From Neobacillus niacini (GTDB lineage Bacteria; Bacillota; Bacilli; Bacillales; Cytobacillaceae): 64,000 bases of DNA. Below the pieces are notes generated by a model. That model searched no databases. It saw nothing but the letters and a program-made list of their open reading frames with translations, and was not told the origin of the DNA. A program made the position numbers and the translations under genes. The stretch spans positions 310,001 through 374,000 of the forward strand of contig NZ_JAMBOB010000006.1 of NCBI RefSeq assembly GCF_023715415.1, given 5' to 3'. Positions 8,862-18,384 of the stretch are shown here, piece by piece (the first letter of the stretch is position 1; every line of letters starts with the position of its first letter).

Positions 8862-9974
8862 CTAATTCTCACTAAGCTTAGCTGTATTTTGTTGTGTTAA
8901 AAATTCACCTAACGCTTTTAACACACCTTCATTTTGTTCTGTCGAACCAACAGTAATTCTTAATGAAGAAGGGAATCCTAAAGCTTTCCCGGATCTCACG
9001 ATATACCCTTTTTCTAATAGAAATTGAAATCCTTGATCAGCATCGGCATTTATATCTATTAAAACAAAATTAGTTTGAGAAGGATAAAACTCTAGTTCGT
9101 GTTGTTTGCAGAAATCATAAAATTGAGTCAAACCTTGTCTGTTTTTCTCTTTACAATTTTCAACAAACTCCTGATCGTAAAGAGCAGCTTGTGCCGCCAC
9201 TTGTCCAAATGAATTAACATTGAAAGGTTCTCTAGCAGGTTCGAGTGCTTGAATAATTGACCGGTTGGCAATACCATATCCAACTCTTAATGAAGCAAGC
9301 CCGTAGATTTTAGAAAAAGTTCGTAACACAATTAAATTTGGATACTTACCTGCTAATTGAATTGAATCATAGTAATCATCAGCAACTACGTATTCGTAAT
9401 ATGCCTCATCCAAAACCACTAAAACATGGGAAGGAACTTGATCTAAAAAGGCAATTAATTTATTTTTTGATACATATGTACCAGTTGGATTATTTGGGCT
9501 GCAAACCCAGACAACATTGGTATTTTCATCAATAGCAGCATACATTTCCTCTAAATCATGTTCGCCATTAAGTAGTGGAATTTCCCTAATCTCTGCTCCT
9601 TCAATCACAGCATTGTGCTTGTATTGAGAAAAAGAAGGGGTCGCCATTACCGTATTTGCCCCTGGATGTAATAATGACCTTGAAATAATTTGGATAATGT
9701 TATCCGAACCGTTCCCAAATATTAGCTCATCTTGACTTACATTTAAAAAAGATGCTACAGATTCCCTTAATGAGGTCATATAACCATCAGGGTAAATAGC
9801 AAAGCCTGGTTGATTGTCTTTTAGTGCAGATAGTACTTTATCTGAACACCCAAACGGATTTTCATTTGAGGCTAACTTAACAATCTGTTCTAAATTATAT
9901 TGTTTTTTAACTGACTCAATTGATTTACCTGGCTGATATGGTGTCAGTGTTAGTAACTGCTTTTTCCATCTCAT
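8862..9974 (-). CDS. hisC: Histidinol-phosphate / aromatic aminotransferase
   Basis: A PLP enzyme that in Bacillus serves histidine synthesis and also transaminates phenylpyruvate and 4-hydroxyphenylpyruvate. 370 residues, class-I/II fold. ASNENPFG near 40 binds substrate and RTFSKIYGLASLRVGYG near 220 contains the PLP lysine. Its place between aroH and tyrA fits the aromatic role. In B. subtilis the trp genes lie between aroH and hisC; here the gap is 44 bases. Confidence 0.94.
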   Translation of the reverse strand: MRWKKQLLTLTPYQPGKSIESVKKQYNLEQIVKLASNENPFGCSDKVLSALKDNQPGFAIYPDGYMTSLRESVASFLNVSQDELIFGNGSDNIIQIISRSLLHPGANTVMATPSFSQYKHNAVIEGAEIREIPLLNGEHDLEEMYAAIDENTNVVWVCSPNNPTGTYVSKNKLIAFLDQVPSHVLVVLDEAYYEYVVADDYYDSIQLAGKYPNLIVLRTFSKIYGLASLRVGYGIANRSIIQALEPAREPFNVNSFGQVAAQAALYDQEFVENCKEKNRQGLTQFYDFCKQHELEFYPSQTNFVLIDINADADQGFQFLLEKGYIVRSGKALGFPSSLRITVGSTEQNEGVLKALGEFLTQQNTAKLSEN

Positions 9975-10018
9975 TTATTCTCCACCCCATCCTTAACATG
10001 ATAATTAATAAATGCTGT

Positions 10019-10393
10019 CTATTTTGCCAAGGTATTTCCTAAATCAGGTCTTAATACCTTTGCTCCCTCTAAATAAACATGCACAATATCCTCTTGTGTT
10101 ACTGCAGTATTCACATGCATCATAACTCTAACGCACATTTCTAAAGAATTTGGCACTGGTAATTCTCTCATGCACATAACAGGAACGTAGGTCCAGCCGG
10201 CAAATTTACGCAATGCTCTTGCTGGAAAAACTGCGTTTAAGTCCTCTGTTGTTGAAATAAAAACAGAAGCTACTTGGTCAGGAAGAATATTGTTTCCCTC
10301 AATCAATTGTTTCACAAGCTCTTCTGTTGCAGAAACGATTGCTTCTTCGGTGTTGCAATCGACGGTGATTGCTCCCCTCACCCCTCTAATCAT
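10019..10393 (-). CDS. aroH: Monofunctional chorismate mutase, AroH type
   Basis: Rearranges chorismate to prephenate, feeding Phe and Tyr synthesis. 124 residues, the trimeric AroH fold. The active-site residues known from B. subtilis AroH can be matched with a one-residue shift: Arg6, Cys74, Glu77, Arg89 and Tyr107. Strong ribosome site (AAGGGGGGGG). It is followed directly by hisC, not trpE. Confidence 0.96.
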   Translation of the reverse strand: MIRGVRGAITVDCNTEEAIVSATEELVKQLIEGNNILPDQVASVFISTTEDLNAVFPARALRKFAGWTYVPVMCMRELPVPNSLEMCVRVMMHVNTAVTQEDIVHVYLEGAKVLRPDLGNTLAK

Positions 10394-10412
10394 GAAAAGC
10401 CCCCCCTTGTTA

Positions 10413-11483
10413 TTAAAAATTCTTGAGCTGTCCTAATAGAAAATCATCCGATAGCTCCTGAAGTTTTGGTTCCCCTATTTGCTCTAACAATACAAACTTT
10501 ACTGATCCGCCTGAAGACTTTTTATCCTGCTTCATTTTTGACAACAAACGCTCCACGGATAAATGAGCTGGTATTTCTGTTTGGTACCCAAGTCTTTGAA
10601 CCCAGGAAATAAACTCTTCTGTATCAAAAGATAGGCCTGCAACCTCTTTACTTATCTTTAGTGCAAAAACCATACCAATCATTACTGCTTCACCATGTGT
10701 AAAGTTACCATAGCCCATTTCTGATTCAATCGCATGACCTAGTGTATGGCCAAAATTCAAGTAAGCACGAATACCTGTCTCTTTTTCATCCTTTGACACA
10801 AATTCATTTTTAATTTGAATCCCTTTTGTAAGTGATTTAAATAAATGTTCAGAGGTTAATGAATTAAGATTTTCAATATCTGACTTCAACCATTGATAAA
10901 AGCTAGCATCATAAATAAGTGCATGCTTAATAACTTCTGCAAAGCCCGAACGTATTTCTTGTTCAGGAAGTGAACGGAGTAATTCTAAATCATAAAAAAC
11001 AGCCTCTGGTTGATGAAATGCCCCAATCATATTTTTCCCTAGAGGATGATTAATAGCTACTTTTCCACCAACTGCACTATCATGTGCGAGGATGGTAGTT
11101 GGAACTTGGATAAATGGTATTCCTCTCATAAATGCTGAAGCAACAAATCCAGATAAGTCACCTACTGCACCGCCGCCAAAAGCGAGGATGGCAGATTTTC
11201 GATCAAGGCGGTTTTCTAATGCCATAGATAATGCGTCATAGAAGACCTCGAACGTTTTTGCTTTTTCACCACTAGGAGCAGTAAAGACAATTGGACTCCA
11301 TTCAGTTAATAACGGTAAAACCTTATCAAGATGAATCCTGCCAACTGTTTCATCCGTAATTATTAATATTCTAGTCAGATTTGTAAAATGATTCTTAAAA
11401 AAGGTACTTATTTCGCATCTTACGCCTTCACCAACAAACACATTATAGCGTTTGGAACTCGTTTGAATTTCAATGGTCTCCAT
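10413..11483 (-). CDS. aroB: 3-dehydroquinate synthase
   Basis: Converts DAHP to 3-dehydroquinate using NAD and a divalent metal. 356 residues. NAD-binding GGGAVGDLSGF near 102, and the DSAVGGKVAINHPLGKNMIG block near 138 are family signatures; metal ligands are expected in FAEVIKHALI (near 181) and the NFGHTLGHAIE helix (near 243). Its ATG overlaps the aroC stop by one base (TAATG), so translation is coupled. Confidence 0.96.
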   Translation of the reverse strand: METIEIQTSSKRYNVFVGEGVRCEISTFFKNHFTNLTRILIITDETVGRIHLDKVLPLLTEWSPIVFTAPSGEKAKTFEVFYDALSMALENRLDRKSAILAFGGGAVGDLSGFVASAFMRGIPFIQVPTTILAHDSAVGGKVAINHPLGKNMIGAFHQPEAVFYDLELLRSLPEQEIRSGFAEVIKHALIYDASFYQWLKSDIENLNSLTSEHLFKSLTKGIQIKNEFVSKDEKETGIRAYLNFGHTLGHAIESEMGYGNFTHGEAVMIGMVFALKISKEVAGLSFDTEEFISWVQRLGYQTEIPAHLSVERLLSKMKQDKKSSGGSVKFVLLEQIGEPKLQELSDDFLLGQLKNF

Positions 11484-12661
11484 TAAAATTTCCTCGCATA
11501 TTCACGCTGATTGTTAATTTCAGCAGCGAATGTCTCAAACCGATCACTATAAAATTGTTCAATAAGAGAATTTGCAAGCTCCCATGCGACCACATTTTCT
11601 GCCACTACAGCTGCTGCAGGAACAGCACAGCTGTCAGAACGCTCTACACTTGCAGAAAATGGCTCCTTACTATCGATGTCAACACTCATAAGCGGCTTAT
11701 ATAGCGTTGGAATTGGCTTCATTACTCCGCGAACGACAATTGGCATTCCCGTTGTCATACCGCCTTCAAAACCGCCTAGACGGTTACTCTTTCGTGTGTA
11801 ACCATTTTCTTCATCCCAAACAATCTCATCATGCACTTCACTGCCAGGCTTTCTCGCAGCCTCAAAGCCTATACCAAATTCTACTCCCTTAAACGCATTA
11901 ATACTTATTATCGCTGCTGCAAGCTTTGCATCTAATTTTCTATCATATTGCACATAGCTTCCTATTCCTTGTGGCATACCTGATGCTATGACTTCAACAA
12001 CTCCGCCAATTGAGTCACCATTCTTCTTAGCATTATCAATCGCATCCATCATTTCCTGTTCTACACTAGGGTCTGCACAGCGTACGGATGATAGCTCTGT
12101 TCTTTCCTTAATTTCTTCGATTGATAAATCTGTGTTTGGCTTGGCCTTAATACCGCCAATTTCAACAACATGGGAAACAAGTGTAACTCCGACTAGAGAT
12201 AATAGTTTCTTAGCAACTGCACCAGCAGCTACTCTTACAGTAGTTTCTCGAGCAGATGACCGCTCAAGAACATTTCTCATATCTCGATGACCATACTTTA
12301 TTGCCCCATTTAAATCTGCATGCCCAGGTCTTGGACGAGTTATTTTTCTTTTTACTTCATCCTCTTGTCCCTCTAATAATGGATCTGCACCCATAATTTT
12401 CGTCCAATGCTTCCAGTCATTATTCTTTACTACCAGCGCAATTGGAGATCCAAGTGTTTCACCATGTCTTACTCCAGATGTGATTTCAACTGTATCCTTT
12501 TCTATTTGCATACGTCTACCGCGGCCATATCCCTGCTGCCTTCTTGCAAGCTCTGTATTAATATCCTCAGCTAATAATGGCATTCCTGCTGGCAGTCCCT
12601 CGATTATTGTCGTTAATTGCGGACCGTGTGATTCTCCAGCTGTTAAGTATCTCATTCCCAT
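11483..12661 (-). CDS. aroC: Chorismate synthase
   Basis: Makes chorismate from EPSP using reduced FMN (aroF in B. subtilis). Start chosen at ATG 12661, 8 bases after AAGGGGG; 392 residues. Signatures: GESHGPQ at the N-terminus, [20 protein letters not shown] near 112 and the [15 protein letters not shown] block near 340. First gene of the aromatic supraoperon. The upstream 190 bases are AT-rich; no single promoter stands out. Confidence 0.96.
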   Translation of the reverse strand: MGMRYLTAGESHGPQLTTIIEGLPAGMPLLAEDINTELARRQQGYGRGRRMQIEKDTVEITSGVRHGETLGSPIALVVKNNDWKHWTKIMGADPLLEGQEDEVKRKITRPRPGHADLNGAIKYGHRDMRNVLERSSARETTVRVAAGAVAKKLLSLVGVTLVSHVVEIGGIKAKPNTDLSIEEIKERTELSSVRCADPSVEQEMMDAIDNAKKNGDSIGGVVEVIASGMPQGIGSYVQYDRKLDAKLAAAIISINAFKGVEFGIGFEAARKPGSEVHDEIVWDEENGYTRKSNRLGGFEGGMTTGMPIVVRGVMKPIPTLYKPLMSVDIDSKEPFSASVERSDSCAVPAAAVVAENVVAWELANSLIEQFYSDRFETFAAEINNQREYARKF

Positions 12662-12852
12662 TACACTTTCCCCCTTCAACTCATTAAAGGATTTTAATCA
12701 ATATACCATAATTAGAATAATAAACCTAGTATAATTATCTGAAAATAGCATAAATTGATAGATGATTATTTATTTAATGATAATAACAGTTAACCAATTT
12801 GTACACTATTGTTTCAGAATTATTTTAATCATTTTGATGTATGCGCATACAA

Positions 12853-12887
12853 AAAAGGCACCTGTATATGCATACAAGGTGCCTTTT
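12853..12887 (-). terminator. Terminator after ndk
   Basis: 10-bp stem AAAAGGCACC/GGTGCCTTTT with T-runs on both sides, just past the ndk stop. It isolates ndk from aroC. Confidence 0.85.
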
Positions 12888-12896
12888 ATATCTAAA

Positions 12897-13343
12897 TTAG
12901 TAAATCCATTCGTTCACTAGTTTAGAGTACTCTACTACGCCGCCATCTTTAAAAAACAATCCAATTTCACGCTCTGCACTTGCAGGTGAATCCGAACCGT
13001 GAATAACATTTTTTCCAACCGTTAATCCAAAGTCGCCACGGATTGTGCCTGGTGCAGCATCTTTAGGATTTGTTGAACCCATCATTTGACGTGCAGTAGC
13101 AATCACATTTTCACCTTGCCAAACCATAGCAAAAACAGGACCAGATGTAATGAAGTCTACTAATTCACCAAAGAATGGACGTTCTTTGTGCTCACCATAG
13201 TGCTCCTGTGCAAGTTCAGTCGGAATGCTCATTAATTTAGCGCCAACTAATTGGAAGCCCTTTTTTTCAAAACGAGCAACGATTTCTCCGATTAGGTTAC
13301 GTTGAACACCATCAGGCTTGACCATTAAAAAAGTTTTTTCCAT
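12897..13343 (-). CDS. ndk: Nucleoside diphosphate kinase
   Basis: Transfers the terminal phosphate from ATP to other nucleoside diphosphates through a phosphohistidine. 148 residues from ATG 13343 ([13 protein letters not shown]), the same length as B. subtilis Ndk. [14 protein letters not shown] near the start and [16 protein letters not shown] near 112, with the catalytic His, are both intact. In B. subtilis cheR separates it from aroC; here only 235 bases do. Confidence 0.96.
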   Translation of the reverse strand: MEKTFLMVKPDGVQRNLIGEIVARFEKKGFQLVGAKLMSIPTELAQEHYGEHKERPFFGELVDFITSGPVFAMVWQGENVIATARQMMGSTNPKDAAPGTIRGDFGLTVGKNVIHGSDSPASAEREIGLFFKDGGVVEYSKLVNEWIY

Positions 13344-13439
13344 GAATTCCACTCCTAAAATAGTATGTATAATTTAATAATTGTCATAGTGGGACAATCC
13401 ATTGAAAATGTTATCATTTTTTTGAATATTTCGCAAGCC

Positions 13440-13478
13440 AGAAAGCGGAAGCGCCTTGGGCAGGGACGACAGGCATAA
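13440..13478 (+). repeat. Truncated copy of the AGCGGAAGCGCCTT repeat
   Basis: Starts AAAGCGGAAGCGCCTTG and continues with GACGACAGGCATA, the same left half as the complete palindromic element at 63721-63840. The long hairpin and the right half are missing. Confidence 0.65.
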
Positions 13479-13495
13479 GGCAAGTTCCTAAAAAA

Positions 13496-13532
13496 GGAGC
13501 TAATCACAGATTAGCTCCTCAGGCTGTCGAGA
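13496..13532 (-). repeat. Inverted-pair motif, left copy (also a terminator-like hairpin)
   Basis: Contains the perfect hairpin GGAGCTAAT/ATTAGCTCC followed on the minus strand by six T, so it can end minus-strand transcripts. Read on the minus strand it matches the motif at 14059-14094 read on the plus strand (CTCGACA, then CTGAGGAGCTAATC). Confidence 0.65.
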
Positions 13533-13880
13533 AACTCTCGAAAGTCTTTTATTTTGGCTCTTTTCGTATAAAATGTTGTCTTATGTATACAAATGGACCG
13601 TTCCTTTCAATATTGATAAAAGCATCTATCTGTTAGAAAAGACCCTTTAATTTTCAATAACTTTATCGATTCACTTTTTAAATTTTGAACTGAAAAGGTA
13701 GTGTGAAGCTTCGCAGATTCAAAAGAACTGCATGGGCATCACTATTGTAGGTTACGAGGATTGCACAATGCGAGTGAGCAAGTGTTACTTATCGCAGCAT
13801 GCCAAAACATGAAAAAGATTGCAACGTACTTAGCCAGGTTTGAAAAAGTGTGTGGCAATCTCCTGATTCATTCCCCCTGA

Positions 13881-14010
13881 TGATTGGAGCGGAAGGTGCG
13901 AAGACTCCTGCGGGAGTACGGGGCTGGGGAGACCCCACAGGCGCTTAAGCGCCGAGGAGGCTCGCCCGGCACGCCCGCGGAAAGCGAAGCACCTGGAGCG
14001 GAAATCAACA
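13881..14010 (+). repeat. GC-rich structured repeat, copy 1
   Basis: About 130 bases, far richer in GC than its surroundings. It starts TGATTGGAGCGGAAGGTGCG and ends GGAGCGGAAATCAACA. Internal small stems include ACTCCTGCGGGAGT, GGGGAGACCCC and GGCGCTTAAGCGCC. The same block order recurs at 21147-21278. Repeats of this type are widespread between genes in Bacillaceae; their function is unknown. Confidence 0.8.
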
Positions 14011-14038
14011 GGCCTTTGGGCAGGCAAAAAAATAAAAA

Positions 14039-14066
14039 TTGCCGAGAAAGATACCTTTCTCGACAA
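14039..14066 (-). terminator. Terminator of the hepS-menG-hepT operon
   Basis: 12-bp stem TTGTCGAGAAAG/CTTTCTCGGCAA (minus strand, one G-U) with a 4-base loop, followed by a T-rich run, 35-60 bases past the hepT stop. Confidence 0.85.
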
Positions 14067-14094
14067 TCTGAGGAGCTAATCACAGATTGGCACC
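14059..14094 (+). repeat. Inverted-pair motif, right copy
   Basis: CTCGACA, then CTGAGGAGCTAATCACAGATTGGC. It is the inverted partner of 13496-13532 and overlaps one arm of the hepT terminator, so the pair brackets the ~530-bp repeat mosaic. Confidence 0.55.
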
Positions 14095-14100
14095 TTTTTG

Positions 14101-15063
14101 TTAATATTTTCGGCGACCGATGAATTTTGCGATATCGCGAAGTGTTTTTTTTGATCGATTAGCTGGCAACTCTTCTAGTACTGCTAGTGCTTTATCTAAG
14201 TACAAATCGCTTAATGCGATTGACTTTTCAATGGCACCGGATTCTTTAATAAGGCTGATAATTTTTTGAATTTGAGCATGCTCCATGTCTTCGTGAACCT
14301 TTTCAATCTCCCTGCGAATGTTTTCATTCTCCATTGCATAAAGAGCGGGAGCTGTAATATTCCCTTGAAGCAGGTCACTGCCTGCAGGCTTACCTAGCTC
14401 CTCTTCTGAGGAAGTAAAATCCAAGATATCGTCTGTAATTTGAAATGCCATGCCAACGTAATAACCAAATAAGTATAGTTTTTTATGAGTAGACTCTTCA
14501 ACATCGGCAGCAATAGCACCAAGTTGGCAGCTTGCAGATATGAGCAGCGCTGTCTTCCTTTTGATCCGGCGCAAGTAATCCCTGAGATTTTGATTGAAGC
14601 GGTACTTATCCATTATTTGTTGAATTTCACCAACTGATACCTCAACAATGGTATTAGCTAATATTTTATGAGCTATGGGCTTATTTATTTCACTCATCAA
14701 TTCAAGTGAAAGTGCAAAGATAAAATCACCCGTATACATAGCAGTCTTGTTATCCCACTTTGCTTTAACTGTTGGCTGACCTCTTCGCAAATCCGCATCA
14801 TCAATGACGTCATCATGTACCAATGATGCCATGTGTATAAGCTCCAAAGCAACAGCAACGTTTTTCATTATATCAATATCATACTGACCAAACTTACCTG
14901 CCAATAAAACAAAAACGGGCCGAATTCTTTTTCCTCCTGCCTGAAGGGTATGCAAAGAAGCACGTTTCAAAAGAAGAGAATCCGCCTGAATGGTCTCTTC
15001 TAATTTTCTTTCGATTGTATTTATATCTGAATTCAAAAATGAATACATCATCTTTAATTTCAT
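14101..15063 (-). CDS. hepT: Heptaprenyl diphosphate synthase, catalytic component II
   Basis: Extends farnesyl to heptaprenyl diphosphate, the side chain of menaquinone-7. 320 residues, all-helical trans-prenyltransferase. First aspartate-rich motif DDVIDDADLRRG near 85 and second DDILD near 210 bind Mg-diphosphate; GGKRIRP near 43 binds IPP. It needs HepS, encoded two genes upstream. Start MKLKMMYSF has GGTGAA upstream. Confidence 0.96.
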   Translation of the reverse strand: MKLKMMYSFLNSDINTIERKLEETIQADSLLLKRASLHTLQAGGKRIRPVFVLLAGKFGQYDIDIMKNVAVALELIHMASLVHDDVIDDADLRRGQPTVKAKWDNKTAMYTGDFIFALSLELMSEINKPIAHKILANTIVEVSVGEIQQIMDKYRFNQNLRDYLRRIKRKTALLISASCQLGAIAADVEESTHKKLYLFGYYVGMAFQITDDILDFTSSEEELGKPAGSDLLQGNITAPALYAMENENIRREIEKVHEDMEHAQIQKIISLIKESGAIEKSIALSDLYLDKALAVLEELPANRSKKTLRDIAKFIGRRKY

Positions 15064-15107
15064 TTGTATTCACCAGCTTTTCATCCTGTTTGCATGTCTA
15101 GTAATAG

Positions 15108-15812
15108 TTACTTTTTATATCCGAAATGAACGGCCGCAGCTCCACCACTATATGGTTTAAAATAAACATCTTTAAAGCCGGCAGTCTCAAACATTTTAGC
15201 TAATTCTTTCATACCCGGAAAATTACGGGCAGATTCATGGAGCCAGGAATATTCTTTATAGCTCTTTGCAAATAACTTGCCAAACATAGGCATGATAAAT
15301 TTAAAATAAAAATAATATAGCTGTTTATACCCTATTAAAGTAGGCTGTGAGGTTTCAAGACAAACGGCAATGCCTCCAGGCTTTAACACCCGATTCATTT
15401 CCTTTAATACTTGAAGGTAATCCGGAACATTTCGTAATCCAAATCCAATTGTTACATAATCAAAGCTATTATCGGGGAAAGGCAGTTCCATCGCATTACC
15501 ATGAATTAAGTTAACCTGTTTTAGTCCAAGGCTTTTTACCTTTTCAATCCCAACATTCAACATATTTTGACTAAAATCCAATCCAGTCACTTCACCGGAA
15601 GGACCAACAGCTTCAGCTAAAGCAATCGTCCAGTCCCCTGTTCCACAACATACATCCAGCGCTTTAGAACCTGGCTTGACATTCATCCTTCTCATGGTAT
15701 CCTTACGCCATTTGATGTGCTGCTGAAAACTAATAACCGAGTTCATTTTATCATAGTTATCGGATATTTTCTCAAAGACCTTATGAACTCGTTGTTCCTT
15801 AGATTGCTGCAT
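15108..15812 (-). CDS. menG: Demethylmenaquinone methyltransferase
   Basis: Last step of menaquinone synthesis: SAM-dependent C-methylation of demethylmenaquinone (also called menH, ubiE family). 234 residues. SAM-binding [11 protein letters not shown] near 48, GLDFSQNML near 73 and GFGLRNVPD near 125 are UbiE hallmarks. It sits four bases after hepS and 44 before hepT, so ring methylation and side-chain synthesis share one transcript. Confidence 0.96.
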   Translation of the reverse strand: MQQSKEQRVHKVFEKISDNYDKMNSVISFQQHIKWRKDTMRRMNVKPGSKALDVCCGTGDWTIALAEAVGPSGEVTGLDFSQNMLNVGIEKVKSLGLKQVNLIHGNAMELPFPDNSFDYVTIGFGLRNVPDYLQVLKEMNRVLKPGGIAVCLETSQPTLIGYKQLYYFYFKFIMPMFGKLFAKSYKEYSWLHESARNFPGMKELAKMFETAGFKDVYFKPYSGGAAAVHFGYKK

Positions 15813-15816
15813 TTGC

Positions 15817-16629
15817 TTACCCTTCTTCCACTAAAGTTTTCGCAATTGGTTGATGTTCATTAATGATCGAAGTAATTCTAGCTTCAAGCATATCGTTTAA
15901 ATATGGCAGCTGATCTATTCCTTTTAATAGGAATTGTTTTGAAGAATCAAGATAACGATCACAAATCACAAGCAAATCTCTTTGCTGTTTTTCTGATAGA
16001 TTTTTTATTGAAACGTGTTTATTTGGAATAGTAATATTTTTCATGTATTCAAACACATAGCTGCTTTTTGCTTCTATAAACAGATTCTTCTCGTTAAGCA
16101 AGCGCTTGAAAAAAAATAAGTTGGCAATAAACTCATTCCATAAGTCCACTTTAAAACATTCAGAGAATTTAACAAATATAGAGCTTTCAATTTTCTTAAT
16201 ACTCGTCATTAGGTTTTCGATATCGTTAAGTTCCTTTTGATAGACAGAAACTTTATGTTCATTAACCTCTTTTACCCCTTTGGAGAGTTCTTTTATCATG
16301 ACGATATCTCCAGCATCTGCCAATAGTTTATAATATAAACCACTATAATAATCCCCTGCCAGGACCGTTAATTGTCTATTTTTTTCATCCACATTTGCAT
16401 TCGATATGTGCTCATGGGTATCAAGGGCAATCTGGATAAGCATAGTTGTCATCGTATAATTTTTTAACTCATTGTAAGACAATTCGAGTCGATCCATAAT
16501 GGATACAAGAATAAGCAGTTTATCTTCATCAATTACAGGCTTCTCAATATATTTTAGCAAGTAAGGATGATATACTTTTTGCTCAACTTGCTCCTTAATG
16601 TCTGTAAACTTTTGTCGAATGTCTGGCAA
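15817..16629 (-). CDS. hepS: Heptaprenyl diphosphate synthase, component I
   Basis: Small regulatory partner of HepT. About 270 residues, helical, with no aspartate-rich prenyltransferase motif, as expected for HepS. A GTG at 16638 overlaps the AGGGTG ribosome site, so the TTG at 16629 is the better start. The fold, length and order hepS-menG-hepT agree with other bacilli. Sequence conservation in this subunit is low, so position carries much of the call. Confidence 0.9.
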   Translation of the reverse strand: MPDIRQKFTDIKEQVEQKVYHPYLLKYIEKPVIDEDKLLILVSIMDRLELSYNELKNYTMTTMLIQIALDTHEHISNANVDEKNRQLTVLAGDYYSGLYYKLLADAGDIVMIKELSKGVKEVNEHKVSVYQKELNDIENLMTSIKKIESSIFVKFSECFKVDLWNEFIANLFFFKRLLNEKNLFIEAKSSYVFEYMKNITIPNKHVSIKNLSEKQQRDLLVICDRYLDSSKQFLLKGIDQLPYLNDMLEARITSIINEHQPIAKTLVEEG

Positions 16630-16790
16630 ATTAATCACCCTTGCTTCCCCGAATTAATATAGTTATTACGATCCTTTTGTGTAAACAAGGCAGTGACAAT
16701 TATATCATAAAAGCGTATGTATGGGCAGAAATTCACAAAATAAAAACATTTTCACCGATTTAAAATTAGAATGAAAAATCTAATGATAGA

Positions 16791-17027
16791 TTATTTTTTC
16801 ATTTCGCTTTCAACTTCGCCAAATTGTGTCATTATTTTTGCATTTCCCCTAATTTTAATTGCTGATGTATGTTCAGTGAATTGCGCAATAAGCACTTCAC
16901 CCTTATCCAGCTTTTCAGAATGATGAAATTTTGTGTCACTTCCTCGCGTTAGTCCGATCACATTAACGCCATCATCAACTGCTTTTATCACAATAAAATC
17001 GCTATTTTGTGGTTGTCGTTTTTCCAT
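16791..17027 (-). CDS. mtrB: trp RNA-binding attenuation protein (TRAP)
   Basis: 78 residues of the 11-mer ring protein that binds tryptophan and then GAG/UAG repeats in trp leader RNA. The core [20 protein letters not shown] and the [23 protein letters not shown] segment are typical, including the Lys/Arg residues that contact RNA. It is 12 bases after folE, the usual folE(mtrA)-mtrB operon. Notable because no trp gene is in the aro supraoperon here. Confidence 0.96.
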   Translation of the reverse strand: MEKRQPQNSDFIVIKAVDDGVNVIGLTRGSDTKFHHSEKLDKGEVLIAQFTEHTSAIKIRGNAKIMTQFGEVESEMKK

Positions 17028-17039
17028 AGTATCACCCCA

Positions 17040-17606
17040 CTAATTCTTTATTAAAGATAATATTTCAGAACGTGCAATGGTATCATTTGCAAGATTGCCT
17101 CGAACTGCAGTTGTTACTGTCTTTGATCCTGGTTTTTTAACCCCGCGCATTGTCATACACATATGTTCAGCTTCTACAACAACCATTACTCCATGTGGAG
17201 CTAATTTTTCCATCAAACTATTAGCAATGGTTGAAGTGATTCTCTCTTGCAGCTGCGGTCTTTTAGCGACTGCCTCTACTGCCCTTGCCAATTTGCTTAA
17301 CCCTGTCACACGACCATCTTTAGGAATATAGGCCACATGAGCTTTTCCAAAGAAAGGTACTAGATGGTGTTCACACATGGAATAGAACGGGATATCCTTC
17401 ACTAGAACTAATTCTTCATGGTCTTCACTGAATACGGTCTCGAAATGTACTTTCGGATCTTCATTAAGACCACTAAATACCTCTTCGTACATTTTTGCTA
17501 CTCTTTTCGGAGTATCAAGCAAGCCCTCTCTACTCGGATCTTCACCAATCGCTGTTAATATTAAACGTACTGCCTCTTCAATTTGGGTACGATTCACTTC
17601 AGACAT
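17040..17606 (-). CDS. folE: GTP cyclohydrolase I
   Basis: First step of folate synthesis: GTP to dihydroneopterin triphosphate, with zinc. 188 residues. [12 protein letters not shown] near 75 and [14 protein letters not shown] near 147 hold the Zn ligands and GTP-binding residues. Strong ribosome site (AGGGGGA). Operon with mtrB. Confidence 0.97.
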   Translation of the reverse strand: MSEVNRTQIEEAVRLILTAIGEDPSREGLLDTPKRVAKMYEEVFSGLNEDPKVHFETVFSEDHEELVLVKDIPFYSMCEHHLVPFFGKAHVAYIPKDGRVTGLSKLARAVEAVAKRPQLQERITSTIANSLMEKLAPHGVMVVVEAEHMCMTMRGVKKPGSKTVTTAVRGNLANDTIARSEILSLIKN

Positions 17607-17700
17607 GCATATTCCCCCTACTATATATCAACCAAGTATATATGACAATTACATATTAGCACAACAAAATTGATGTTCAAAGTTAAAGGACCATAGAAAA

Positions 17701-17726
17701 AAGGCCATGGTAGTTACCATGACCTT
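17701..17726 (-). terminator. Terminator after hbs
   Basis: Stem AAGGTCATGGT/ACCATGGCCTT (minus strand) followed by a T-run. Confidence 0.85.
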
Positions 17727-17752
17727 CTTGCCGAGGCAATAAATTTATGTAA

Positions 17753-18025
17753 TTATTTTACTGCATCTTTAAGTGCTTTTCCTGGTTTGAAAGCAGGAAC
17801 TTTGCTTGCACCAATTTCGATTTCCTCACCGGTTTGAGGATTACGTCCTTTACGTGCTGCACGTTCGCGTACTTCAAAGTTACCAAAGCCGATTAGTTGG
17901 ACTTTATCTCCATTTTTCAAAGCATCTAGAATTGAATCAAAAACAGCATCAACTGCTTTTGTAGCGTCTTTTTTGGAAAGCTCGCTTGCTTCTGCAACTG
18001 CGTTAATTAGTTCTGTCTTGTTCAT
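17753..18025 (-). CDS. hbs: HU-type DNA-binding protein HBsu
   Basis: Abundant nucleoid protein that bends DNA. 90 residues from ATG 18025 ([14 protein letters not shown]), preceded by GGAGGAGGTG; an upstream GTG lies inside the ribosome site and is rejected. [24 protein letters not shown] is the classic HU arm with Arg and Pro residues that enter the minor groove. Single gene with its own long leader and terminator. Confidence 0.97.
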   Translation of the reverse strand: MNKTELINAVAEASELSKKDATKAVDAVFDSILDALKNGDKVQLIGFGNFEVRERAARKGRNPQTGEEIEIGASKVPAFKPGKALKDAVK

Positions 18026-18384
18026 GCTATTCACCTCCTCCCGATAATATCAGTTAAGAATCGTAAATAAGATTACTTATCTACATTTCTAAACAATTTT
18101 TCTTATTTCTATACGTCTTAGCGCGGTTTTATTGGCAAAGTAATCAAAAATTATTGATTTTGATATTTTAATCTACTTTTTTAATAAAAACCTTATTATA
18201 TAAAGGTTTTAAGCACCAAACGTAAGTCTGATAAAAGATTATCACAATCATTTACGCTTATCAAGAATAAATCATGAAATAATGGTAATCTTTTCTTCAT
18301 TTCTACAAATTTCTACTTAATTTCGAAATTTTAGGTGTAGATTTTTGTAAAAAAGAAAAAAGACTCCAGCTGGAGTCTTCAAGC
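18026..18384 (-). other. 359-bp intergenic region: hbs leader and spoIVA terminator
   Basis: No gene. It contains a possible hbs promoter (TTGATA at 18264-18259, 16 bases, TAATCT at 18242-18237), a weak hairpin AAAACCTT/AAGGTTTT with a T-run at 18187-18210, and the spoIVA terminator. If that promoter is used, the hbs leader would be about 200 bases. Confidence 0.4.
18360..18379 (-). terminator. Terminator after spoIVA
   Basis: Perfect palindrome AAGACTCCAG/CTGGAGTCTT followed by T on the minus strand. Confidence 0.85.

Larger units (their letters stand above)
13344..14100. other. Gene-free 757-bp interval, mosaic of repeats
   Basis: Between ndk and hepT there is no credible gene. It holds a truncated copy of the AGCGGAAGCGCCTT repeat (13440-13478), an inverted pair of ~36-bp motifs (13496-13532 and 14059-14094), a unique AT-rich core of about 330 bases with nothing recognisable, and a GC-rich structured repeat (13881-14010). 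Open frames of 70-80 codons here lie inside the structured repeat, have no ribosome sites, and are rejected as genes. Confidence 0.7.

Noticed and set aside
13830..14123. Overlapping open frames of 70-80 codons on both strands
   Set aside because: They fall within the GC-rich structured repeat, lack ribosome sites, and resemble no protein; similar spurious frames occur at copy 2 (21062-21289).
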